From NCBI GenBank assembly GCA_903900975.1, contig CAIUPE010000030.1:1-48395 (forward strand): a DNA stretch of 48,395 bases, in the 5' to 3' direction. Position 1 is the stretch's first letter; the number at the start of each line of letters is the position of its first letter. The position numbers and the translations under genes are program-made. Positions 17,058-25,911 of this stretch are shown in pieces. Source of the DNA: an uncultured Hyphomicrobiales bacterium. Its GTDB lineage: Bacteria; Pseudomonadota; Alphaproteobacteria; Rhizobiales; Beijerinckiaceae. The notes under the pieces are model-generated. The model ran no database searches and was not told the origin of the DNA. It saw only the letters and a list, made by a program, of their open reading frames with translations.

Positions 17058-18083
17058 TTACGCCGCGCGCATCTGCATCGGGCGGTAGATTGCTTCCGAC
17101 ACATTGCTTAAAAACTGCTTTGCGGCTTGCTCGTGCGAATAGCCTAACGCAAATTGGCGGCTGATGGCGCGCGAAATATCGAGCGCGCCGAGGGCTGCAG
17201 CGCGCAAATCCTCATTGACCACGCCCGCGCCGGCACGGCCGATTTCTGGAATGAGACCCTCAACCGGAAAAGCTGCGACCGGCGTCCCCGATGCCAAGGC
17301 TTCGAGCATGACGAGGCCGAAGGTTTCGGTTTTGCTTGGGAACACGAACACATCCGCCGAAGCATATATCCGCGCCAGATCGGTGCCGAAGCGCGCGCCT
17401 AAGAAATGTGCGTCGGGATATTTAGCCTGCAGCATTTCCCGATCAGGTCCATCGCCGACGATGACTTTGGAGCCCGGAAGATCGAGCGATAAAAAGGCTT
17501 CGAGGTTTTTCTCAATCGCTACACGCGCAACGCAGAGAAAGATCGAGCCGGGGAGATTGAGGGTTTCGCGGGCGCTGGGGTTAAACAGTTCCGCATCCAC
17601 CCCGCGGGACCAGATTAGGCAGCGGTTGAAGCCTTGTTCCGTTAATTCGGTGCGCAAAGCCGGAGTGGCGACCATGGTGGCCACTCCCGCATTGTGGAAA
17701 TAGCGCAGCACGCCATAGCTCACGGCTTCCGGAATCGGATAGCGTGCCGAGACATATTGCGGGTAGCGGGTGTGGTAGCAGGTGGTAAAGGGACGCCGCG
17801 TCTTGATGGCCCAATGGCGCGCGAGCCAGCCGAGAGGGCCTTCGGTTGAAATGTGCAGCGCGTCAGGATTATGCGCCTCGATCGCATCGGCGACTGCTTG
17901 CGGGGAGGCCAGCGCCAATTGTATTTCGGGGTAGCCGGGGAGGGGTGCCGTTGGATAATCTTGCGGGGTTAGAAAATCGACGCTATGGCCGAGTTTGGTG
18001 GCGTCAAGCGAGAGCCGTTGCAACGTGCGCACAACGCCGTTGACCTGCGGAAGCCAAGCATCGGTGACGATCAAAACACGCAT
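17058..18083 (-). CDS. GT4-family glycosyltransferase
   Basis: A 341-residue GT-B glycosyltransferase. The N-terminal acceptor domain starts MRVLIVTDAWLPQVNGVVRTL, the typical opening of the group-1 family with a GVVRT loop (partly quoted), and contains ISTEGPLGWLAR and CYHTRYPQY, resembling mannosyl- or glycolipid transferases. The C-terminal domain has VGDGPDREML and the E-x7-E nucleotide-sugar motif (ETFGLVMLE). Likely cytoplasmic face of the inner membrane. Donor and acceptor cannot be told from sequence alone; related proteins act on diacylglycerol, phosphatidylinositol or GDP-mannose-dependent reactions. It stands alone on the minus strand. Confidence 0.85.
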   Translation of the reverse strand: MRVLIVTDAWLPQVNGVVRTLQRLSLDATKLGHSVDFLTPQDYPTAPLPGYPEIQLALASPQAVADAIEAHNPDALHISTEGPLGWLARHWAIKTRRPFTTCYHTRYPQYVSARYPIPEAVSYGVLRYFHNAGVATMVATPALRTELTEQGFNRCLIWSRGVDAELFNPSARETLNLPGSIFLCVARVAIEKNLEAFLSLDLPGSKVIVGDGPDREMLQAKYPDAHFLGARFGTDLARIYASADVFVFPSKTETFGLVMLEALASGTPVAAFPVEGLIPEIGRAGAGVVNEDLRAAALGALDISRAISRQFALGYSHEQAAKQFLSNVSEAIYRPMQMRAA

Positions 18084-18182
18084 CGGAGGGGCTCAAAATA
18101 GCGATAGAAACAGGCAATTTATCTGCTTCCCTTCAAACCGGATTCGTATTGCGGTTTGATGACATCCGTCGCGCCAAATTGA

Positions 18183-18716
18183 TTAATGAAGCCCCACTTT
18201 GCCAAGGCGATTGTTTTTGGGCACGGCGATCGTGCTGCCAATCCCTTCGGGGCGGGGCAAAGCAACGTGGGCGGAGTGCATGACGGCAATCGCATCGCGA
18301 ATATCGGCAGGAAAATGCGTGACTTTGCGTTCGCCTTTGTCGATGTGCAGCGCCATCAATTCGGACGTCGCAGCAAGCCAACCCTCGGATGCATGGCGCA
18401 TTTCGAGGTAGAGGTGCAGTCGTTTAGCGTCATAGTCGATGAGTTGAACCGTGATGCGGACCGGTGTTTCCAAATGCACTTCGCGCCGGTAACGCAAATG
18501 GGCTTCGCCGATAAAAATTGTACCCGGACCCTCGGTGTAATAGGCGTGGTTTAGGCCCAACAACTCGAAAGCTTCATCAATCGCGCGTTCGAACAGCACG
18601 TTATAATAGGCCATGTTGAGATGCCCGTTTTCGTCGATCCACTGGGGCTCGATCCGTAAAACGGAAGAGACAAACGGTGCAAAAAACAGCGGATTCAGCT
18701 TTGGCTTTGCGGTCAT
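18183..18716 (-). CDS. Hotdog-fold acyl-CoA thioesterase
   Basis: A 177-residue 4-hydroxybenzoyl-CoA thioesterase-like protein. WIDENGHLNMAYYNVLFERA carries the Asp/Asn-Gly-His-hydrophobic-Asn motif of the family (partly quoted), followed by the central helix and IGEAHLRYRREVHLETPVRI on the beta-sheet. It resembles the thioesterase partner or domain of carnitine dehydrogenase systems, which hydrolyses betainyl-CoA; no dehydrogenase gene is adjacent, so the substrate is open. The next gene upstream is divergent, leaving about 210 bp for promoters. Confidence 0.82.
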   Translation of the reverse strand: MTAKPKLNPLFFAPFVSSVLRIEPQWIDENGHLNMAYYNVLFERAIDEAFELLGLNHAYYTEGPGTIFIGEAHLRYRREVHLETPVRITVQLIDYDAKRLHLYLEMRHASEGWLAATSELMALHIDKGERKVTHFPADIRDAIAVMHSAHVALPRPEGIGSTIAVPKNNRLGKVGLH

Positions 18717-18928
18717 GCTGCGATTTTCAGAACTTCGACGAAGAAATCATCGGTTATGGCCAGCAGAAAGGCAAGGGGCGATGTGCCTATGATCCAAAAG
18801 TCGGCTTTGAAAGCGATTGGGTCGGGGCTTGGTTCATCCTTCATACGCCTTTATGAATTAAAATCATCGCGCGTTTGAAGCAGAGTCGTTATCATCGCTC
18901 ATTCGGGAATTTAAGTAATGGAAATAGC

Positions 18929-21900
18929 GTGCGCGAATTTTTGACGGGTTTGGCGATCCTGATCATCGGCGTCTTGGTTACAGCGCTGATCGCGCCTTTT
19001 GTTGTGGATTTTAACGCTCAGCGGCCCCGAATTGAGGAAGCTTTGTCGCAGACGATGGGCCAACCCGTTGCGATTGCCGGTTCGATTGATATTCGCCTTT
19101 TGCCGTTTCCTGTCGTCGATCTCAGAAAGGTGACCATCGGTACACCACCGAATGGCAGTTCGGCTTTTGCTGAAAGGATTAGCCTCGATATTGCAACGAT
19201 GCCTATGCTAAAGGGCGAAGTGCATGTGATGGAGGCTGTTCTTGATCAACCGGTCGTTACACTAGCCGTAAGCACCGACGGCATCGTTTCCGGACTATGG
19301 CCGAAGGATGGTGAGCCTACAGGCACTCTAATTTCCATTGAGAAATTCACGGTTCACGATGGCAAAATTGCCCTTCGTCCGCAAGGTTCGGACCGTCCAA
19401 TCGCTTTATCGAAACTCCAACTCGAGGGTTCTGCTGTATCGCTGCAAGGGCCATGGCGTGTCGACGGTCAGGGCGAGTTTGATAACAAACCGGTAGGACT
19501 GCGGCTTTCGACCGGAACGGCAGATGAGACGGGTATGTTCCGGATCAAAGCCACCATGGATCATCCGGACGGCGGATTTAAGGCTGATGTAGACGGGCTT
19601 GCATCTCTCGTCACGCGCCTCACTTTTGACGGTAAACTCTCGATTGCCGGCGAGTTACCTTGGCCAGAACTTGGCACTTTGGGTAAGCAACCCTGGTCAT
19701 TATCGACCCTCGCCAAGCTCGACGGCAATGCTTTGGACGTGACAGCCGCAGAAATTAATGCCGGCAGTGACGAGACCGGTTTCAAATTGAACGGCTCGGG
19801 CTCGGGACTATTAGGGGGCGGCCGTTCCCTCGAGGTATTGTTTGATGCCAAACAATTGGATCTCGATCGTCCCCTGCATATTGATGGCAAACCCAATCCG
19901 GCACTGCCGGCGGTTTTAACGGCGTGGCGCGGGGTGCTTTTGGCATCGGACGATGATCTGCGGCCGTCATTTCCCGTCAATCTTACTGTTACAGTCGACA
20001 GCGTTATTGCTGGTGGTGATACGATCCGAGGCTTACGGCTCGACACCAAGCTCGATTCCGATGGTGTGACGTTAAAACGCGGCGTTGCGCAATTGCCGGG
20101 CAATGCCAAACTTACGGCAGCAGGCGAAATTGGTCTGTCCGAAGGCGGCGCATTTTCCGGCCATGCGAGTTTTTCGTCAAAGGAATTTGGCCGCTTCGGT
20201 GCCTGGATCGATGGGGTTTTGTCCGGTCGTTCCATGCGATATGGGGAGGCCCACGATGTCAGCGCCGAAGCGGATTTGGCGTTGTCGTCAACCTTGGTGG
20301 GCGCCAGCAACCTTAAAATCAACCTCGATCAATCGTCGATTACCGGTTTGTTGCGGTATGAACTACCCGATGAAGGCCAACGTGGGCGGCTCGATGCCCA
20401 GCTCGCCTCCGACGGTTTCGACCTCGATCAGTTACCGGAAGCCTCGCTTCTTGCCGCCCGATTTGGCGCAATTGACGCATCCGTTGTGATCAATGCACGC
20501 AATGTCCGCGCAGCCCGCATGAAGGATGCCCATGCGGGTCGGTTACAGATGAAGGCTACGGCCTCGGAAGAGGGGCTGGTCATTGATACGTTGGAAATCA
20601 ACGATATTGGCGGCGCAAATGTGAAGGCCAGTGGACGTTTGACCGCTGCAGGTGATCGTGTCGAAGCGTTGATTGATGCCCGCGATGTAGGCCCGATCGC
20701 CGTGTTGCTGCGCAAAATTGCGCCTGGCCCGGCCTCCACTCTATTGGCCGAGCGCGCCAAGTTACTCGGCCCGGCTAATTTTAAGGTCACGGCAGAGCGG
20801 CGCGCTGATAAAGCGCGAACCATTGCTTTGGCTGTTGAAGGCAACGCGGCAACAACGAGTTTATCCGGTCAGGGCAATCTGACATCCGTTGATGCAGACA
20901 TTAGCTTGGATGCGACTTTCAAAACGAGCTCGCCGGACGCAAGCCTATTGCTCCGCCAGATTGGGTTTTCCGTATTGCCACTTCCGCTTGACGGCGGAGG
21001 CTCGATCACAACCCAGCTGAAAGGCAGTTTGAACAAGGGGTTTGTCTTTGCGTTGAAAGGCGAAGTAGCGGGAACCATCATCAAGGCTGACCTTGGGCTG
21101 GATCCGGCGGCATCGACGGCCTCTGGCCCTGTCGCGTTTTCGTCACCTGATGTCGAGCCTTTGTTGCAAGCCTTGGCGTTGCCGGTTTTGGATCCGTCCG
21201 CCAAAATTCCTGTTAACGTATCGGGCAAGCTCGATTGGTCGACAGCAAAGCTCGCTCTGTCGGCGTTGGCTATGACGTCGGGCACGCATCAGCTTTCTGG
21301 CCATCTAGCGTATGAACCGCAAGCAGGAACCCTTAATGGCGAACTGGCAACGGAGGCGGTTTCATTACCTGAGTTGGCTTCATTTGTACTCGGTCCACTC
21401 TCGGGTTCTGGTCCAAACGGCCTATGGCCGTCGTCGCGTTTTTCAACACCCGGCCCGCCGCCTGTCGATGTGGATATACGCGTGACGGCGAAGCAATTCG
21501 ATACGGGATTCGGCGCGGACGTGACCTCGGCGAAAATGGAATTGGCTTGGATGCCGGATAGCCTTGAAATCCGCAATTTCGAGGGTGATGCCTTGAAGGG
21601 ACATTTGGCTGGAACCCTCGCCGTTCGGCGTAATAGCGGTCTTGGCAGTTATCTTGGTAAATTTACCTGGAACGGGTTGTCTATTGCGGACCTTTTGCCA
21701 AAATCAGGGATGAGCGGCACGGCTGATGTAACCTTTGATGGGGGCGGTTCAGGCGAAAGTCTCGCGACCTTCGCAGCCTCCTTGTCAGGTGGCGGAACGC
21801 TTCATACGCGTGATCTTGTTGTCCCGGGCTTTGATGTATCGGCGCTCGGTGCTGCAACAAAAGCTCTTGATAATGAACGCGATCCGCCCGATTCACATCG

Positions 21901-22576
21901 GGTCAATGATATGATTGCCAATGGACTACTGGCTAAGCCGCTTGTGTTGGCCGACGTTCAAGCGCCCCTAACCGGTTCGAACGGGGTGGTTCGGATCGGG
22001 CCGGTCGAAGCCCATTCCGGTGGGGCACAAATTCAATCGGGACTGACGTTTGATGTGCGCAGTTTAAAACTTGATGGTCGCGCCAGCCTTGTTTCCGATG
22101 ACGCACCGAAAGATTGGGTTGGGCCTCAACCGCAGGCCAACGTTGCTTTCAAGGGCGTTATCGGTGGCGCTACCAGCCGCGAAGTGGATGCGTCGACCTT
22201 AGCCAATATCCTCACAACACGTCTCGTATCGCGCGAACTCGCCCACCTTGAAGCTCAGGAGACCGACCTGCGTGAGCGGGCATCCTTGGCCCGACATTTG
22301 AAACAGGATCGCGAACGGGCCGAAGAGGCGCGCCTGGCCGAGGAGGCACGCAAGGCCGAAGAGGCTCGCTTGGCCGATGAAGCACGCAAGCATGCCGAGG
22401 CGGATGCTGCCGCGAAAAAAGTGTTGGATGCGTCAGAAAATCAAAAAATAATTGACGATCTCAACGCACAGAAACTAAGCGTGGAGGGGGATCAGAAAAG
22501 CAAAGAGAAAGAGGTTCTCGATGCGGTCGATCAGCTGCTCAAAGGAAACGCTACCGTTCAACTGCCGCCGCCTTAA
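18929..22576 (+). CDS. AsmA-like inner-membrane-anchored periplasmic protein
   Basis: A very large protein (about 1215 residues from the GTG at 18929). An N-terminal hydrophobic segment, FLTGLAILIIGVLVTALIAP, anchors it in the inner membrane; the body consists of repeated beta-rich stretches typical of AsmA/TamB-like proteins, with AsmA N-terminal features (QTMGQPVAIAGSIDIRLLP) and an AsmA C-terminal-like region with VTFDGGGSGESLATFAASLSG (partly quoted). Such proteins are thought to move phospholipids or affect outer-membrane assembly. The C-terminus ends in a charged EEARLAEEARKAEEARLADEA helix and a Pro tail. A TTG at 18875 gives a longer version but lacks a ribosome site. Divergent from the thioesterase gene. 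Confidence 0.82.
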   Translation: MREFLTGLAILIIGVLVTALIAPFVVDFNAQRPRIEEALSQTMGQPVAIAGSIDIRLLPFPVVDLRKVTIGTPPNGSSAFAERISLDIATMPMLKGEVHVMEAVLDQPVVTLAVSTDGIVSGLWPKDGEPTGTLISIEKFTVHDGKIALRPQGSDRPIALSKLQLEGSAVSLQGPWRVDGQGEFDNKPVGLRLSTGTADETGMFRIKATMDHPDGGFKADVDGLASLVTRLTFDGKLSIAGELPWPELGTLGKQPWSLSTLAKLDGNALDVTAAEINAGSDETGFKLNGSGSGLLGGGRSLEVLFDAKQLDLDRPLHIDGKPNPALPAVLTAWRGVLLASDDDLRPSFPVNLTVTVDSVIAGGDTIRGLRLDTKLDSDGVTLKRGVAQLPGNAKLTAAGEIGLSEGGAFSGHASFSSKEFGRFGAWIDGVLSGRSMRYGEAHDVSAEADLALSSTLVGASNLKINLDQSSITGLLRYELPDEGQRGRLDAQLASDGFDLDQLPEASLLAARFGAIDASVVINARNVRAARMKDAHAGRLQMKATASEEGLVIDTLEINDIGGANVKASGRLTAAGDRVEALIDARDVGPIAVLLRKIAPGPASTLLAERAKLLGPANFKVTAERRADKARTIALAVEGNAATTSLSGQGNLTSVDADISLDATFKTSSPDASLLLRQIGFSVLPLPLDGGGSITTQLKGSLNKGFVFALKGEVAGTIIKADLGLDPAASTASGPVAFSSPDVEPLLQALALPVLDPSAKIPVNVSGKLDWSTAKLALSALAMTSGTHQLSGHLAYEPQAGTLNGELATEAVSLPELASFVLGPLSGSGPNGLWPSSRFSTPGPPPVDVDIRVTAKQFDTGFGADVTSAKMELAWMPDSLEIRNFEGDALKGHLAGTLAVRRNSGLGSYLGKFTWNGLSIADLLPKSGMSGTADVTFDGGGSGESLATFAASLSGGGTLHTRDLVVPGFDVSALGAATKALDNERDPPDSHRVNDMIANGLLAKPLVLADVQAPLTGSNGVVRIGPVEAHSGGAQIQSGLTFDVRSLKLDGRASLVSDDAPKDWVGPQPQANVAFKGVIGGATSREVDASTLANILTTRLVSRELAHLEAQETDLRERASLARHLKQDRERAEEARLAEEARKAEEARLADEARKHAEADAAAKKVLDASENQKIIDDLNAQKLSVEGDQKSKEKEVLDAVDQLLKGNATVQLPPP

Positions 22577-22815
22577 AGGTCCAAGCGGGATTCATACGCG
22601 CTTAATATGGCCAGCCGAATCGCCGAGGAGAGATTGCGTGAGCCTCGGCCGGCATCGATGACCCCGATTTCAGCATTTACGCTGCGTTTATTTGCTTGCG
22701 CCAGTCGTTTGAGTGCCAACCAGAATTCAGGTTCCAACGACACACTGGTGCGATGCCCTGCGACCAGCACCGAATGTTTGACCAGACCTATTTGATTGGC
22801 CAAATCCGATGTCAT
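22573..22815 (-). CDS. Ribbon-helix-helix (RHH_4-like) protein
   Basis: An 80-residue protein whose core HRTSVSLEPEFWLALKRLAQ and LSSAIRLAILSAYESRL are strand and helices of a ribbon-helix-helix DNA-binding fold of the kind found across rhizobia. Targets are unknown. It overlaps the DUF4169 gene by 4 bp (ATGA) and closes the sspB-DUF4169-RHH operon; its stop overlaps by a few bases the end of the convergent AsmA-like gene. Confidence 0.8.
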   Translation of the reverse strand: MTSDLANQIGLVKHSVLVAGHRTSVSLEPEFWLALKRLAQANKRSVNAEIGVIDAGRGSRNLSSAIRLAILSAYESRLDL

Positions 22816-23009
22816 TCCGGCTCCTGCTCCGGGGGCGGTGGTAGCAATGCCCCGTCGACAATTCGCGCGATCTGATCTTTTCGAGCTTTTTCGGCCAACT
22901 TTTCGGCTTTGGTGCGACCGAAGGAAATCCGGTGCTCCATTGCCAATTTATCAGCCTTTTTCCGCTCAAGGGCTTTTTTGGCGCGGCGAAATTGAATGAT
23001 TTCAGCCAT
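22812..23009 (-). CDS. DUF4169 small basic protein
   Basis: A 65-residue, strongly charged protein: MAEIIQFRRAKKALERKKAD followed by RISFGRTKAEKLAEKARKD, matching the DUF4169 family of alphaproteobacteria. Nearly all of it should be one helix; the tail is LLPPPPEQEPE. No function is established. I start at the ATG at 23009 because the family begins MAEIIQFR; the frame is open further upstream inside sspB in another phase. It follows sspB by 10 bp and overlaps the RHH gene by 4 bp. Confidence 0.82.
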   Translation of the reverse strand: MAEIIQFRRAKKALERKKADKLAMEHRISFGRTKAEKLAEKARKDQIARIVDGALLPPPPEQEPE

Positions 23010-23019
23010 CGGCGCGCTA

Positions 23020-23535
23020 TCAGGGCTTTTTTCGAAAGGCGCTGAGGCTAACGATTTCGGCCCCGCCTTCGCTGTCTTTGCGAGGGGTTTCGGACGCATC
23101 AAGGATCCGCTCCAGAAGGTGGGGATCTTCCATATCAGCCGACATGTCGTCTGGCGTGTCGTTATCAGCCGACTCGACACCCGCGAGCTCAAATTTAAGG
23201 CCGAAATCGACAGATGGATCCCAAAAACCGGACATTGTATCGAACGGAACAACCAGTTTTTCCGGAATTCCGCCAAACGACAGGCCTACTTCTAGCCCGC
23301 TATCGGTGACGGTTAAATCCCAAAACTGGTGCTGTAACACGATGGTCATCTCTTCCGGATGCCGCTCGAGCAGGCGGTTGGAAATCTGCACGCCCGGCGC
23401 CCGGGTGCGGAACGAGATGAAGAAATGATGTTCGCCCGGCAGGCCATGCTGGGAGGCTTCCACCAGCACGCGGCGGACAACGCCGCGCAAGGCTTCCTGG
23501 ACCAGAAGGTCGTAACGGATGATATCTTCTGGCAT
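23020..23535 (-). CDS. sspB: ClpXP adaptor SspB (alphaproteobacterial type)
   Basis: A 171-residue protein. The N-terminal folded domain starts DIIRYDLLVQEALRGVVRRV and contains GEHHFFISFRT and the FGGIPEKLVVPFDTMSGFWDPS strand region (partly quoted), as in SspB-alpha, which binds the ssrA tag. A long acidic linker (ESADNDTPDDMSADMEDP) leads to the C-terminal AEIVSLSAFRKK peptide that docks on ClpX. The ATG at 23535 follows AGGATAG. The ssrA gene lies directly upstream on the same strand with its terminator between, so tag and adaptor are physically adjacent. Confidence 0.93.
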   Translation of the reverse strand: MPEDIIRYDLLVQEALRGVVRRVLVEASQHGLPGEHHFFISFRTRAPGVQISNRLLERHPEEMTIVLQHQFWDLTVTDSGLEVGLSFGGIPEKLVVPFDTMSGFWDPSVDFGLKFELAGVESADNDTPDDMSADMEDPHLLERILDASETPRKDSEGGAEIVSLSAFRKKP

Positions 23536-23550
23536 CGAACGCTATCCTAC

Positions 23551-23592
23551 CAACAAAAAATAAAGTGGAGGCTTCTGTTGCCAGGCGCCTCC
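23551..23592 (-). terminator. Intrinsic terminator of ssrA
   Basis: On the minus strand GGAGGC (23587-23592) pairs with GCCTCC (23567-23572), followed by ACTTTATTTTTTG. The T-run ends about 15 bp before the sspB start codon, so sspB either has its own promoter within ssrA or depends on readthrough. Confidence 0.75.
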
Positions 23593-23886
23593 GGGCCCCG
23601 CCTTACGCTGCTAGGCGCAAGGGCTTTGATTTCGGTACCAGCGCCGCATTACGCAGCGAGAGCCACCGGAGCATAGTTGTCATTGGCAACTATAAATAAG
23701 CCCGATAACGGCGGAACCATACCGGAAGAAAGATCACCCTTTACACCCTCGTCGATCCTATTTCGCCCCCGCCGAAGCGCATGGCAAAACCGTGCCATGC
23801 GTTTGGGTGGAGGCGCCGGGTACCGCCCCCGGGTCCGAAAAGCTTATTTCGATGCTCGTTTATCTTCATAGCCGCCTTGCGACGGC
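23551..23886 (-). ncRNA. ssrA: Two-piece (circularly permuted) tmRNA
   Basis: Read on the minus strand, the acceptor piece comes first: T-stem CCGGG/CCCGG around loop GGCGGTA, then the acceptor strand CGCCTCC and ACC, ending near 23806. An intervening segment with a GCATGGCA/TGCCATGC hairpin (23779-23800) follows, then the coding piece opens with GGGGGCG at 23770, which pairs with CGCCTCC. Its reading frame (23649-23687) encodes ANDNYAPVALAA and a TAA stop. This order is that of the permuted alphaproteobacterial tmRNA gene, cut into two RNAs after transcription. It rescues stalled ribosomes and tags the product for ClpXP. The 5' boundary near 23886 is set by a TATATT box at 23894-23899 and is approximate. 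Confidence 0.93.
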
Positions 23887-24022
23887 ACACTGAATATAGG
23901 GTGTTGTGAGGCTAAACGGAAGGGCATAATCGACTGGGGACAAACCTATCCCCGATAAGCCATTTAGAGTGCCGCTTTTGGGGCGTAAGCGGTAGAGTAC
24001 GAGCTTACTAAGGATTCGGTGT

Positions 24023-24817
24023 ATGAAAGCCTATCACGACCTGCTGCAAAGAGTGTTGACCGAGGGCGTCGTTAAGACCGACCGGACGGGGACGGGCACG
24101 CGATCGGTCTTCGGCCATCAGATGCGGTTTGATCTCGCCAAGGGGTTTCCGCTGGTAACGACCAAAAAACTGCATTTGCGCTCGATTATCCACGAGCTGC
24201 TATGGTTTATCGCGGGCGAAACAAATATCGATTATTTGCGCAAAAACGCCGTCACCATTTGGGACGAGTGGGCCGATGAGGGCGGTGAGCTTGGCCCTGT
24301 TTACGGCAAGCAATGGCGCTCATGGGCAACGCCCGATGGTGGGACGGTCGATCAAATCCAATGGGTGATCAACGAGATTAAGCGTAATCCCGATTCACGT
24401 CGCCTTGTGGTATCGGCTTGGAATCCGGCCGATTTGGAAAAAATGGCGCTGCCGCCGTGCCATTGCCTCTTTCAATTTTACGTCGCGGACGGGCGGCTTT
24501 CCTGCCAGCTCTATCAACGCTCGGCGGATATCTTTTTGGGCGTGCCGTTCAATATCGCGAGTTACGCGCTGCTGACCCATATGATGGCGCAGGTAACAGG
24601 CCTAAAGACGGGTGATTTTGTGCATACGTTCGGTGATGCGCATATCTATTCGAACCATTTAGAGCAGACGGAATTGCTGCTCTCACGCGCAACGCGGCCT
24701 TTGCCGGTGTTGAAGCTTAATCCTGAGGTCAAGTCGCTGTTTGATTTTACCTTCGAAGATATTGTGATCGAGGGCTATGATCCGCATCCGGCTATTAAAG
24801 CGGCGGTGGCGGTATGA
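24023..24817 (+). CDS. thyA: Thymidylate synthase
   Basis: A 264-residue ThyA, the same length as the E. coli enzyme. The nucleophile Cys146 is in [12 protein letters not shown]; the folate/dUMP residues appear in [32 protein letters not shown] and HIYSNHLEQ. It methylates dUMP to dTMP and turns methylene-tetrahydrofolate into dihydrofolate. The ATG follows AAGGATTC. It overlaps the GNAT gene by 4 bp, and folA, which recycles the dihydrofolate, comes third in the operon. Confidence 0.98.
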   Translation: MKAYHDLLQRVLTEGVVKTDRTGTGTRSVFGHQMRFDLAKGFPLVTTKKLHLRSIIHELLWFIAGETNIDYLRKNAVTIWDEWADEGGELGPVYGKQWRSWATPDGGTVDQIQWVINEIKRNPDSRRLVVSAWNPADLEKMALPPCHCLFQFYVADGRLSCQLYQRSADIFLGVPFNIASYALLTHMMAQVTGLKTGDFVHTFGDAHIYSNHLEQTELLLSRATRPLPVLKLNPEVKSLFDFTFEDIVIEGYDPHPAIKAAVAV

Positions 24818-25293
24818 TATCGATCCGCACGGCCCGGTCGGAGGATGGCGCGCTCGTCTATGCGCTGGTGCGCGAATTGGCGGAATATGAGAAATTGCTT
24901 CACGCGGTTGATGCCACCGAAGCCATGATCTGCGAGGCGCTGTTTGGCGACCAACCGCGCGCGTTCTGCGATATTGTGTCGTGGAAAGGCGAGGATGCGG
25001 GCCTTGCGTTATGGTTTTACAATTTCTCGACCTTTCGTGGGCGACACGGCATTTTTCTCGAAGATTTGTTCGTTCGTCCTGCCTTTCGTGGCAAGGGATT
25101 GGGGAAAGCGCTGTTGGTGCACTTGGCCAAGCGTTGCGTGAGCGAGGGCCTCGCACGCTTCGAATGGTCAGTGCTGAATTGGAACGAGCCGTCGATTGCC
25201 TTTTATAAAGCCATGGGCGCGCAAATGCTGGATGCATGGACAGGCTGCCGCGTGTCGGATGAGGCGCTGGTTCGGTTGGCGGGATCGCAATGA
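24814..25293 (+). CDS. GNAT acetyltransferase, spermidine/diamine (SAT)-like
   Basis: A 159-residue N-acetyltransferase. The opening [25 protein letters not shown] and the [20 protein letters not shown] acetyl-CoA loop (both quoted in part) are close to the spermidine/thialysine acetyltransferase subgroup, and [13 protein letters not shown] closes the fold. The substrate is a guess from that similarity: a diamine or a small amine. It sits between thyA and folA with 4-bp overlaps on both sides, a conserved-looking arrangement that does not by itself suggest a folate role. Confidence 0.85.
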   Translation: MISIRTARSEDGALVYALVRELAEYEKLLHAVDATEAMICEALFGDQPRAFCDIVSWKGEDAGLALWFYNFSTFRGRHGIFLEDLFVRPAFRGKGLGKALLVHLAKRCVSEGLARFEWSVLNWNEPSIAFYKAMGAQMLDAWTGCRVSDEALVRLAGSQ

Positions 25294-25799
25294 CACTTCC
25301 TCTCTCTCTCGTCGTTGCCATGGCGGAAAATCGTGTCATTGGGCGGGATAATGGCCTGATTTGGCGCATTAAATCCGATCTCAAATATTTTAAGGCGAAT
25401 ACGATTGGTCGGCCTGTGATTATGGGCCGGAAGACATTTTTATCGATTGGACGGCCTTTGCCCGGACGTGAAAACATTGTTTTAACGCGGGATGCCCATT
25501 TTTCAGCCGATGGGGTGCATGCCGTTCGCTCATTGGATGAGGCGATTGAGCTTGCCAATCGATTGGCTCCCGGCCTTGGCGCTTCCGAGATTGCGGTCGC
25601 AGGCGGGGCAGATGTTTATGCGCAGCTTTTGCCGAAAGCGAGCAAGATTGTGCTGACCTTGGTGCATGCGACGCCTGACGGCGATGCGTTTTTCCCTTCC
25701 TTCGAGCATATGAAGTTTCGCGAAACGTTTCGTGAAGCTCATGAAGCGGGACCCGATGATCAATATTCCTTCACCTATGTGACCTATGAACGAAACTGA
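25290..25799 (+). CDS. folA: Dihydrofolate reductase
   Basis: A 169-residue DHFR. SLVVAMAENRVIGRDNGLIW opens the fold, with the proton-relay acid at Asp30, and VIMGRKTFLSIGRPLPGREN is the NADPH-binding segment (partly quoted); GGADVYAQLLPKA is the second cofactor loop. It regenerates tetrahydrofolate after thymidylate synthesis. It overlaps the GNAT gene by 4 bp. About 110 bp then separate it from hflK. Confidence 0.97.
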   Translation: MTLPLSLVVAMAENRVIGRDNGLIWRIKSDLKYFKANTIGRPVIMGRKTFLSIGRPLPGRENIVLTRDAHFSADGVHAVRSLDEAIELANRLAPGLGASEIAVAGGADVYAQLLPKASKIVLTLVHATPDGDAFFPSFEHMKFRETFREAHEAGPDDQYSFTYVTYERN

Positions 25800-25911
25800 A
25801 GCCTCAGTGTAGAAGCAAGGCTAGACGTTGACGAAACGGGCTTGAAACCCCATGTGATGCAGGCGGTGCCGCTTTTTTTGGTGCGGGCCAGGATGTAAAA
25901 GGACAAGCGCG

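Noticed and set aside
16727-17104. 125-codon open frame in the uvrD-glycosyltransferase gap
   Set aside because: It crosses the MITE-like repeat and the glycosyltransferase 3' end in another phase; composition is not protein-like.
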